NCBI GenBank assembly: GCA_003354225.1 | Contig: PIVH01000443.1 | Location: 1 to 5,779 of the forward strand | From: Globobulimina sp. | Taxonomy: Eukaryota; Foraminifera; Rotaliida | Length of the DNA: 5,779 nt | Direction: 5' to 3' | In this document: positions 1-5,779 of the stretch, piece by piece | Numbering within the stretch: position 1 is the first letter of the stretch | Layout: each line of letters opens with the position of its first letter | The notes under the pieces: model-generated | Databases searched by the model: none | Seen by the model: the letters and a program-made list of their open reading frames with translations, nothing else | What the model was told of the DNA's origin: nothing | Translations under genes and position numbers: made by a program

Positions 1-1
1 C

Positions 2-76
2 AGCAGTGATGAATCTGCAGAATTACAAGCTGCTTTGCTTCGATATTTAATACAAAATAAAGACTATAATATTAAA
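2..76 (+). pseudogene. Upstream piece of the glycoside hydrolase gene, out of frame with the rest
   Basis: The frame starting at base 2 is open from the window edge to a TAA at 77-79 and encodes about 25 residues, including DESAELQAALLRYLIQ. This amphipathic helix would fit the stretch that precedes the acid/base Asn-Glu in clan GH-A barrels. The next hydrolase segment, starting with INEW at 76, is in another frame, and that frame has its own stop at 73-75. I see no GT donor between base 8 and the stop that could start an intron. Either a short indel or deletion has broken the gene, or there is a sequencing error in the A/T-rich run at 70-81. It could instead be the unrelated tail of another gene, but the order of helix then NEW argues for one gene. 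That it belongs to the hydrolase is inference. Confidence 0.4.
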
Positions 77-202
77 TAAATGAGTGGTGCTTAGTAATTG
101 AGAAATTATATAATAAGTTGGTTGAATATGGGATATCCACAGATATAATAGCCGGACCATCGAGTGCACACTGGAAGTGTGGGAAATATATTTCTGTTTT
201 AG
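76..202 (+). CDS. Glycoside hydrolase (clan GH-A type), internal exon with the probable acid/base Glu
   Basis: This exon is read in the frame starting at 76 and gives 42 codons plus one base. It begins INEWCLVIEKLYNKLVEYG and continues with ISTDIIAGPSSAHW. Asn-Glu-Trp at 79-87 resembles the NE motif of clan GH-A barrels, where the Glu (codon 82-84) is the general acid/base. The following helix and the strand ending in GPS match the usual order after it (compare the GP-D motif of GH79 heparanases). The exon ends in phase 1 at G202, directly before a GTATTG donor, and joins the next exon as Asp in the string VLDHHLY. The enzyme would cleave glycosidic bonds in a polysaccharide or glycan; the substrate and exact GH family are not readable here. 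The true start lies off the left edge, and the frame is broken at about 73-79. Confidence 0.65.
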
Positions 203-288
203 GTATTGTTGTCATGCAAACAATTTAACTGTTTGCTTGTTTGCACGATTTCTGATTCTGACTAATTAAATATATGCATTTATAATAG
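203..288 (+). other. Spliceosomal intron, 86 nt, in the glycoside hydrolase gene
   Basis: The donor is G|GTATTG and the acceptor is TATAATAG|AT. Splicing joins phase 1 to phase 1 and turns a frame that stops at 226 and a frame that opens only at 270 into one continuous hydrolase reading, VLDHHLYAHN. The interior is AT-rich and carries CTGACTAAT at about 257-265, a plausible branch point about 25 nt from the acceptor. The frame rescue across a recognisable enzyme motif is the main evidence that this DNA is eukaryotic. Confidence 0.8.
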
Positions 289-839
289 ATCATCATTTAT
301 ATGCACACAATGTAGAAGAGATAAGAAGTGGGAGAATAAAAACATATTTGTCAGCAGATACACTCAGTTATGGATTATCGGGAAGATTGAATCAGTATAA
401 TAATATTGCATTGACTGAAATGTCAATATTTTCAGAAGGGGAATGTTCTGTGGATCGATATCATTTATGTGATAATTTTATTTTTGCCATTGATTTGGCG
501 GATTATTTTATTCAATCCATATTTACAGGACATACTATTGTAATGTTTTGGTGTTTGGATGGTTTTAATCAAAATAAAAATTGTGGCTTTTGGGATTTAA
601 GCAATAAAAAATATGAATTACGTCCTTGGTATTTTATGTTTAAATTAATATCAAATTATTTTCATTCCTTTCAAACATTGGAAATCATAAATATAAAACA
701 ACCGAAACAGGGCAGGATTTTATTTGTAAAAACACACATTTATTATAGTATATTGATAATAAACAGAGATATTAACACATTGAATGTATCAATATTTCAG
801 CTATTTTTTAGTACTTTGAAGCGAGTCAAGCGACGCTGA
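289..839 (+). CDS. Glycoside hydrolase (clan GH-A type), exon with nucleophile strand and start of the C-terminal beta domain
   Basis: This exon continues the previous one after the 86-nt intron and runs to TGA at 837-839; with the upstream exon it gives 225 residues. In order it shows DHHLY (barrel strand with paired His, as in HHYY of heparanase-like enzymes), LTEMS with Glu at 417-419 as probable nucleophile on strand 7, and a helix. Then come IVMFWCLDG as strand 8, CGFWDLSNKKYELRPWY, and a beta-sandwich start YYSILIINRD. The tail LKRVKRR is basic and unlike a normal sandwich end, so the last strands may be missing or lie in a further exon. The TTG at 348 is not a start; the frame is open from 270. 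Base composition is about 30% GC, far below the neighbouring gene. A GH79- or GH39-like family is possible, but I cannot choose one. Confidence 0.7.
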
Positions 840-1134
840 AAACGAACGATCTCTAAAACAAGTTCTTGTGGAGAAGCCAGTCACGGCCAACACAGAAGCA
901 CACCCACAAACACCCTCACAAAAAAAGCCAGTTTTCAAATTTCTATGTAAACTTAACTGTATATATTCAATTATAAATTTGTTCGAATTCTCACTTTGTT
1001 CTGGATTTGCAAACCCAAGAAAAACCTATAGAAAACCGTTTCTGGATTTCTCAGATAATTGAATTAAATGTATACAACTTATCGGGAGGGTTATCTTTTG
1101 GAATATATCGTTCAATGAACTTATATACAATTAA
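840..1134 (+). other. Gap between convergent genes, with an open hydrophilic frame of unclear status
   Basis: Both flanking genes end here. On the plus strand the frame 820-1062 is open and overlaps the hydrolase end. Its first 40 or so codons encode an S/T/P/Q/K-rich string (SESSDAENERSLKQV, then TANTEAHPQTPSQKKP), C-rich and T-poor in DNA, unlike the AT-rich DNA beyond about 940. From 947 a GTAAAC donor and a CTATAG acceptor ending at 1031 enclose an 85-nt AT-rich segment; splicing it out would give TAA at once (T946 plus AA). This may be a further 3' exon of the hydrolase gene or untranslated sequence. I see no AATAAA signal, RNA gene or repeat. Confidence 0.3.
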
Positions 1135-3663
1135 TTAGCGATGCGGATGCAACTCAGACGCAAAGAACATGAGAACCGGCCTCAAAACGCAAACAGGAAT
1201 ATCATTCTTGCCCGCTAGGATCGGAATTTCTCCTTTCAACAAAGTGTTCAATTTCATTTTATTCTCTTTCACCTCAATTTTGTTACGCACATTTTTCAAC
1301 ATTTTCTTGATTCGCTCCTCTTTTCTGTTCGAGATCTCCTCAATTATATGCTTCATAAAATGAAATCCATTGTATCCATCTGGCCGTAGTTCAACAATCC
1401 AATCCGAATTAATATCGACATTCTCCTCTTCCTCTTCCTGTTCCTCCTCCTCATCCACATCATCATCACTCTCCAAATCCTTTTTTTCTTCCTCCGCCAC
1501 CACATCACCGCCACTGCCTTGATGATATTGTCTCATTTTGACGCGAATCCAGGCCGACAACAACCGTTTGAAGATAGCCACTTTCTGAATGTCCGACAGT
1601 CGCTGATTGAACCTCTTGGCAGTCGATATCGCATTGTTTAGCCGCGACAGCGTCAACGGAGTCATCAGCAAATTATCCAACATCTCATAATATCGATGCG
1701 CGATCTTGCACAGAATCACGCGAGAAACAATCCGCTCTTCAAACAAATCGAATTGCCCTTTATCGCAAATGTCCGCCTTCTTATTGAAGATAATCGTATC
1801 GCCCTCCTCCTCCTTCACAATGTGGCTCAAACCATGCTTTACGTCGGCCAGTCCCTGCAAGGCGCTCAGGGCGATTTTCTTTGACGATGTGCCTTGATAA
1901 TGACACAGCAATTGAATCAATCGGAAGATGGCCACCGGGTATATTAAGTCGTAGAATCTGCACAAACTCGCCAGCAAGTTCAAGGGAGTGGTGATCTCAC
2001 ATTCGTGGTTCGAGCGGAACGAGGCCGGCAACAACAAAATGCGACACAGAAATTGCGCATTCGTCTTAAACGTGGCGGGGTCGAACGGGTCGCTCCGAAT
2101 GCCGTTGAGCTTCAACTTAAATTCCAATAAATTCAAATCTGACAAGGAATCCGAAGAGATTAAGGTGCGAATCTCGTCCATATCCACCAATAAGTCGTCC
2201 TCCTCATCGCTGGTCTGCTCGTCCATGACATTCGTCTCATTCTCGTATTGCATGTGCACTTCGCCAGACAAAATGGCCAAATCCTGCGCGATGAACTTGG
2301 TGGGCCGCCGGTCGCTGTTTGTCACGGTTTGGGGCTGCTTGTTGCCGCTGTTTAGGATGGGAAGTGGTGCCTGGTTCTTATAGATATAGTCCATGTAATA
2401 CAGGATGTTTTGCATCACTTTCTTTCCGAAAATGCGGCCGTAATTAAAGGTGAATTTGGGGAAATCGTCGCGAGTTCGTTGGTAGTGCCGCAGCAATAAA
2501 CTGTCAAATTGCGGGTATTTGTATAATAAGGCCACCAACAACGGAAAGGGCGCGATCTTCAGCGCTTCTTTGATTTGCTGCGATTTGATGCAGTCTGAAA
2601 ACAGGGATTGTTGGTACAAGAAGTCCGTCAAATATTTGCTGCGCGCGATTAATGAGGTTTGTCCCCACCGAGACAGCAGATTCAAGCCACCTAAGATGGA
2701 CTGGCACGATTCGTAGCAACTGTTGACAGCCTCGACTTGTTCGTGCAAGCCGTGGATATTTAGTCTGAAAATCGAGTCTCGAGTACAAATCCCAAAATCG
2801 TCGATGATGAAATAATTATTATTCGTGTTCTCGACGTCTGCGGGCAAGACACTCACGGCACAGGCTAGGATTTCATGGTCGTCTTCCTTCCATTCATTGT
2901 CATTCAGGTCGCGGTCCTTGCACTCGCTCAAAATCTCGCGTTCACTCTCCATTTTATGCTCATTTTCTTCCACGATCTCAACCTCATTGTCGTAGTAACT
3001 CCATTCGTGACTGAATAGCCGCCGTCTTTGCGTCGTTTGTTTGATGTTAAACGATCGGTGCCGTTGTGGTATGGATGGGTTTATTTCTTTGTACAGTGCA
3101 GATAAGTAAATTGGTGATGGGAATTGCAACTTAATCCCGCTACCATTCCCATTTCCAGATTCAGATTTGGATTCACTTTCATTCTCAGTTTTGTTTTGTT
3201 GTTTTTTGTAATGTGTGTATTGATGGAATAAGTATCTGCGATGTAACACGATATTCGTCAAATGGATGTAATACACATCGTGCGTAATATTGATGCAAAT
3301 CCAGTCGTGATACCCAAAGATTTTTAATTTCTCGTTGCATTGTTTGTATTTTTTACTGATTGTATTGTCGCAGATGTTGTGTATATTTTTGCGTGGATCG
3401 TAAAAAGATTCGTTTGGTAGATCGAAGCGACAAATATATTTCCATTCGATTCGACGCGATTTGTCCGAAAAATGACCAAATGGTAAATCGAATTTAGGCT
3501 TCAAACTTTTGAGCGTTTTCGGCGATAATTTGGCCGAATGTTTTTCCAATTGATCGGCTAGATTTTTCTTGTACGAATATAAATATTCAGATAACGACGA
3601 TTTAGGCAATTGATTCTCATCCAAAATATAGAAGCTATTATCAAATCTATCCCATAATAATAA
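1135..3663 (-). CDS. Large unidentified protein, exon 3: helical, solenoid-like C-terminal part
   Basis: This exon gives 842 residues ending ELHPHR and TAA at 1135-1137. No ATG begins it: the first possible start is a TTG at 3624, while the frame is open far upstream and reads LLLWDRFDNSFYILDENQ, so it is an internal exon. In order there is a basic Lys/Ser-rich stretch, a hydrophobic segment (DWICINITHDVYYIHLTNIV), an S/E/G/N low-complexity insert, and a long region of hydrophobic helices such as LKIAPFPLLVALLYKYPQF. An acidic insert (QTSDEEDDLLVDMDE), more helices, a second very acidic tract and a charged helix (ISNRKEERIKKMLKN) follow. This pattern resembles alpha-solenoids of trafficking, nucleoporin or cell-cycle scaffolds, but I recognise no family. 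No catalytic motif or signal peptide is visible. Confidence 0.75.
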   Translation of the reverse strand, partial: LLLWDRFDNSFYILDENQLPKSSLSEYLYSYKKNLADQLEKHSAKLSPKTLKSLKPKFDLPFGHFSDKSRRIEWKYICRFDLPNESFYDPRKNIHNICDNTISKKYKQCNEKLKIFGYHDWICINITHDVYYIHLTNIVLHRRYLFHQYTHYKKQQNKTENESESKSESGNGNGSGIKLQFPSPIYLSALYKEINPSIPQRHRSFNIKQTTQRRRLFSHEWSYYDNEVEIVEENEHKMESEREILSECKDRDLNDNEWKEDDHEILACAVSVLPADVENTNNNYFIIDDFGICTRDSIFRLNIHGLHEQVEAVNSCYESCQSILGGLNLLSRWGQTSLIARSKYLTDFLYQQSLFSDCIKSQQIKEALKIAPFPLLVALLYKYPQFDSLLLRHYQRTRDDFPKFTFNYGRIFGKKVMQNILYYMDYIYKNQAPLPILNSGNKQPQTVTNSDRRPTKFIAQDLAILSGEVHMQYENETNVMDEQTSDEEDDLLVDMDEIRTLISSDSLSDLNLLEFKLKLNGIRSDPFDPATFKTNAQFLCRILLLPASFRSNHECEITTPLNLLASLCRFYDLIYPVAIFRLIQLLCHYQGTSSKKIALSALQGLADVKHGLSHIVKEEEGDTIIFNKKADICDKGQFDLFEERIVSRVILCKIAHRYYEMLDNLLMTPLTLSRLNNAISTAKRFNQRLSDIQKVAIFKRLLSAWIRVKMRQYHQGSGGDVVAEEEKKDLESDDDVDEEEEQEEEEENVDINSDWIVELRPDGYNGFHFMKHIIEEISNRKEERIKKMLKNVRNKIEVKENKMKLNTLLKGEIPILAGKNDIPVCVLRPVLMFFASELHPHR
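1423..1473 (-). repeat. Acidic low-complexity tract (Glu/Asp) in exon 3
   Basis: These 17 codons read ESDDDVD, then EEEE, Q, EEEEE on the minus strand, seen on the plus strand as repeated CTC/TTC. It is probably a disordered linker between helical segments. Replication slippage of GAG/GAA codons would explain it. Confidence 0.85.
3136..3192 (-). repeat. Low-complexity K-T-E-N-E-S / G-N-G-N-G-S insert
   Basis: These 19 codons read KTENESESKSES then GNGNGSG. The insert lies between a hydrophobic segment and the next structured part and is probably a disordered loop. Such inserts are common in AT-rich protist proteins. Confidence 0.85.
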
Positions 3664-3749
3664 CTGTTTGGTGGTGCCGTGTTGCCCTTTGATACAAACA
3701 AATATTACATAAAAACATAAAATTATATATATGCATCCAACAGACCTAC
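3664..3749 (-). other. Probable intron 2 of the large minus-strand gene, 86 nt
   Basis: Exon 2 runs into TAA at 3723-3725, while the exon 3 frame is open but has no start here, so a frame change is needed. Donor GCC|GTAGGT (G at 3749) and acceptor CAAACAG|TTA (G at 3664) are both phase 0 and give REKQEIIRFA joined to LLLWDRFDN. The length equals that of the hydrolase intron. An alternative is donor GTCTGT (3745) with acceptor ATCAAAG (3687), 59 nt and phase 1. It gives FAVGQHGTTKQLLLWD and has a more T-rich 3' end but a weaker donor. Confidence 0.6.
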
Positions 3750-4292
3750 GGCAAAGCGAATTATTTCTTGCTTCTCTCTGCTGATAAATTCTACATCGAC
3801 ATTTCCATCCATTCGCTCATTCTCCTTTTCTTGTACATTATTCTTCCTTTTTTTCAGTGAAATATCATCATCGATGTCCTTCGCCTGCCGTCTTTCCATC
3901 ATTTTGTTATATTGATTCACGCTTAAATCCGTACAGGGAAATGGTATACGAATCATTTCATTCATAAACGGCGAGACATAGTACAACAAACGTTTTTCGA
4001 TGCAAATCTCAGATAAATCCACATCGTACGCCTCTTCTGACGATGTATCCGACACTGACGACATCAGCGACGCATCGGTCATCTTCCGCAACTTATTATT
4101 TCTACGCACCGTGATCTCAATGATGAAGCCATAGCGCGTCGTCCATATATTCTCCACTATCAATATCACCCTTCGCCGTCTATCAACCTCATCACTTTCC
4201 TCTTCGTCCTTTTTCTCCTCTTTATCCGCATAGTATTCCGTCCAAAAATCAATCTCTTCCAAACCGTCCATCAAAATACGAAAATCCGCAAA
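3750..4292 (-). CDS. Large unidentified protein, exon 2: beta-rich middle part
   Basis: This exon gives 181 residues, from FADFRILMDGLEEIDFWTEYY to QEIIRFA. It holds a charged insert (DKEEKKDEEESDEVDRRRR), then alternating hydrophobic strands such as VILIVENIWTTRYGFIIEI, a Ser/Asp-rich loop (SSVSDTSSEEAYDVD), the strand pair RLLYYVSPFMNEMIRIPF, and a basic stretch (SLKKRKNNVQEKENE). The strand-loop-strand pattern fits propeller blades. IWTTRYGFIIE recalls a motif in the N-terminal propeller of APC1 (human VWPTKYGLLFE), but the rest of the protein does not support APC1. The frame is open upstream only back to just before 4330, without ATG, so this is not a gene start. Both exon borders are inferred from frame and GT-AG sites. 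Confidence 0.6.
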
Positions 4293-4380
4293 CTTACAAG
4301 TTACAACAACCAAAAAACTCACAAACGTTTCTCAAAAACAAATAGATACAAAAACGTTTTGGAGTGCAAGGATGCCAAAC
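4293..4380 (-). other. Probable intron 1 of the large minus-strand gene, 88 nt (donor uncertain)
   Basis: The exon 1 frame ends at TAA 4294-4296 and the exon 2 frame opens just before 4330, so the frames must be joined here. Acceptor TTGTAAG|TTT (G at 4293) is phase 0. It pairs with donor AAA|GTTTGG (G at 4380) for 88 nt, giving NMDQSK joined to FADFRILM, or with AAC|GTTTGT (G at 4326) for 34 nt. I prefer 88 nt because it fits the length of the other introns. The textbook donor GTGAGT at 4322 is in the wrong phase and leads to stops with the acceptors I tried. Confidence 0.45.
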
Positions 4381-5445
4381 TTTGGATTGGTCCATATTTT
4401 GCGACGGCGATTGGGTCCCTCCCATCATTATCGGTGTATTGATATTTTTATAATCCACGTCCAGCCTCACCCGCGATATAATGAACCGCGTCGAGATATA
4501 TTTTTTGGTTTTGATGCCCGGGAAGTTCTTATTCAATAAATAGCGATGGATGTTATAGATGCTCGTGTTTGCCGTCATGTGTTCGTCGCCCATCATATAG
4601 TCGATCATCAAAAAATATAACGAGCCCTGATGGTTAATGGCATGCGAGGCGTGCGACTGCGTGTTTTTTATGAACACATTCTGTTGCGGATATAGCAGGT
4701 TTTCAAAGGCATCGATGTATGTTTGTTCTGCCTGGGATTGGGATGGCGATTTGGTTTGATTTAAATAGGGGATTTTGATCAAGTGCGATGGGGAAGTTAT
4801 CACGGAACAAAACACCAAGATGCCGGGACGCGATTTTTCATATAATTTGTTGTTTGTGTTGTTCATATATGTTAGGCGCGATTCGCTATCACTGAGCGGG
4901 GAAGGCAGTATTTTGCGGATTTTGTATTGCCATAAATATCGGATTTGGTTCCAATTCCATATAATGATACCACCGTCGCTGTGGATGGCTAATAGTTGCA
5001 ATTTGCGGGCGGTGATTGGGGGCGGTTTTTGTTCTTGTTTTTGTTCGTTGTTTTTGGTTTTGAGGTCGCTGGGTTGTGATTGTGATTTGGAGGGTGTTAA
5101 AAAGCGCAAATGTATGACATGGGATAAGGTTTTCATGGCTAAGATATTTTTGAGATAATCGTTGATTTCTTTTAAGACAAAGCGCTGTAATTTCATTTGT
5201 TCGATGTTACTGAGACGTAGTTGATGCGGCACTGCGTCGAAGACGACAAACTGTCGGCCATCGTGGAAGGAGACGGCTAAATGGCCGGGTACAGAGGATA
5301 CCAAATGGATGGGGTATAATGATTTGTGGTCTTTAGAGGATTCTTTTAAGACTTTGTGGAATAAGGAGGATAAGACTTTTATACCACGGTAGCTGTTAAA
5401 ACTGCTATTGTTTTCTGATACTTTGGCATATTGAAACTGCAGCAT
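4381..5445 (-). CDS. Large unidentified protein, exon 1: N-terminal beta-propeller-like part
   Basis: ATG at 5445-5443 begins MLQFQYAKVSENN; a GTG two codons earlier is in frame, and a TAA lies 8 codons upstream of the ATG, so this ATG is the natural start. The exon gives 355 residues. Residues about 45-75 (PGHLAVSFHDGRQFVVFDA) and 149-176 (LQLLAIHSDGGIIIWNW, then YLWQYKI) look like WD40-type strands with Trp-Asn in place of the usual Trp-Asp. Later strands include ILVFCSVI, GSLYFLMIDYM and TRFIISRVRLDVDY. S/T-Q-rich inserts near residues 117-128, 231-240 and 344-350 would be loops. There is no signal peptide. With exons 2 and 3 the protein is about 1,378 residues, the size and layout (propeller then solenoid) of large scaffold or tethering proteins, but no family is recognised. 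Confidence 0.65.
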
Positions 5446-5497
5446 GGTCACTACTAAAGTTTTTTTTTTATTTTAATTTTGTTTTTTTTAATTAAAT
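5446..5497 (-). promoter_or_regulatory. 52-nt A-rich spacer upstream of the large gene
   Basis: On the minus strand this is nearly all A and T, with AATTAAATTTAATT, an A8 run and an A10 run shortly before the ATG. It must hold the 3' end of the membrane-protein gene and the leader of the large gene, leaving little room for a promoter. An A-rich leader is common in AT-rich protists; no TATA box or initiator can be singled out. It could instead be part of an intron joining the two genes. Confidence 0.35.
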
Positions 5498-5779
5498 TTA
5501 ATTATTTCTCCTCGGTATCACTTTATACAATACTTGAAACAAACAAAATGTTCTAATGTCTTGTTGATAAAATTTTAAAATGCCACATAATAAACAAATT
5601 GCACATAATACTGATAAAACAGTGAGGTAACTTCCAAATGTTGTATCTGTCAAAATATTCTGTTTTGTATTAAGTTTCAATGAAAATGTGGATTGGGTTG
5701 GATTTTTGGTCGGAATTTCTGTTGGTATTTTTCTTTGTAAATTATCCAATGATTTTGGGGCTACTTTGTTTGATATAAT
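5498..5779 (-). CDS. C-terminal end of a single-pass membrane protein (5' end off the window)
   Basis: The frame is open from the right edge to TAA at 5498-5500, giving about 93 residues; the TTG at 5749 is not a start because the frame continues to the edge. In order there is a short hydrophilic part, three x-P-T tetrapeptides (IPTE, IPTK, NPTQ), a Thr/Asn-rich segment, and one hydrophobic span (YLTVLSVLCAICLLCGIL, about 20 residues, three Cys). A short tail rich in Lys/Arg follows (KFYQQDIR, then KVIPRRNN). By the positive-inside rule the tail is cytosolic, so it looks like a type I protein with a Pro/Thr stalk. No family is recognised. The gene ends only 52 nt from the next start codon on the same strand. 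An undetected intron is possible. Confidence 0.5.
   Translation of the reverse strand: MISNKVAPKSLDNLQRKIPTEIPTKNPTQSTFSLKLNTKQNILTDTTFGSYLTVLSVLCAICLLCGILKFYQQDIRTFCLFQVLYKVIPRRNN
5693..5728 (-). repeat. Three x-P-T tetrapeptide units (IPTE, IPTK, NPTQ)
   Basis: These twelve codons encode three units with Pro-Thr at four-residue spacing, just outside the membrane span. Such Pro/Thr units typically form an extended, often O-glycosylated stalk. The array may continue in degenerate form. Confidence 0.6.

Noticed and set aside
726-811. An 86-nt GTAAAA...TTTTTTAG intron in the hydrolase 3' end
   Set aside because: It has good sites and the right length, but it would remove SILIINRD, which looks like a genuine beta-sandwich strand of such enzymes, and leaves a short meaningless tail. 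Kept only as a remote option.
1169-2716. Plus-strand open frames at 1169-1363, 1696-1884, 1706-1897, 1988-2383 and 2519-2716
   Set aside because: They lie inside the long minus-strand exon, have biased shadow compositions, and show no domain-like pattern.
1781-2788. Minus-strand open frames at 1781-1963 and 2504-2788
   Set aside because: They are out-of-frame shadows of exon 3 on the same strand, with no support of their own.
4775-5158. Plus-strand frame of 127 codons
   Set aside because: It is antisense to exon 1; its Cys/Ser/Leu-rich content mirrors the Gln/Lys/Ser codons of the real frame.
3723-5445. Naming the large protein as RAB3GAP2, RIC1 or APC1
   Set aside because: Length (RAB3GAP2, RIC1) or one short motif (APC1) is suggestive, but remembered signature segments of each family are absent, so no name is given.
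1-5779. Bacterial or phage region with small operon genes, CRISPR, tRNA or insertion sequence
   Set aside because: Introns are needed for the reading frames, there are no Shine-Dalgarno spacings, and I saw no tandem spaced repeats, cloverleaf-like sequence, terminal inverted repeats or transposase motif.

Overview
The window looks like a compact, AT-rich genome of a unicellular eukaryote. Two reading frames of a glycoside hydrolase join exactly across an 86-nt GT-AG intron. The large minus-strand gene also changes frame twice at places where short GT...AG introns restore it. There are no Shine-Dalgarno/operon signals, and no in-frame TAA, TAG or TGA has to be read as sense, so a standard code suffices. 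Long charged low-complexity inserts and short intergenic gaps fit a protist (amoeboid or rhizarian-like is a guess). I cannot name the organism.

Layout. (1) Positions 1 to 839, plus strand: the 3' part of a clan GH-A glycoside hydrolase gene, whose start lies off the left edge. Both catalytic-glutamate regions are visible, but the reading frame breaks just before the acid/base motif. (2) Positions 840 to 1134: a gap between convergent genes that holds an unexplained open, hydrophilic, S/T/P/Q-rich frame. (3) Positions 1135 to 5445, minus strand: one large gene, read here as three exons giving about 1,380 residues. Its N-terminal half looks beta-rich and propeller-like, its C-terminal half looks like an alpha-helical solenoid with acidic inserts. 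I do not recognise the family. (4) Positions 5446 to 5497: a 52-nt A-rich spacer. (5) Positions 5498 to 5779, minus strand: the C-terminal end of a single-pass membrane protein, whose start lies off the right edge.

Nothing shows that these genes act together; they look like unrelated neighbours. The most useful points are the intron-aware gene models (best-supported introns 86 nt, others 85 to 91 nt), the frame break in the hydrolase, the strong base-composition contrast between the hydrolase and its neighbour, and the large unidentified protein.
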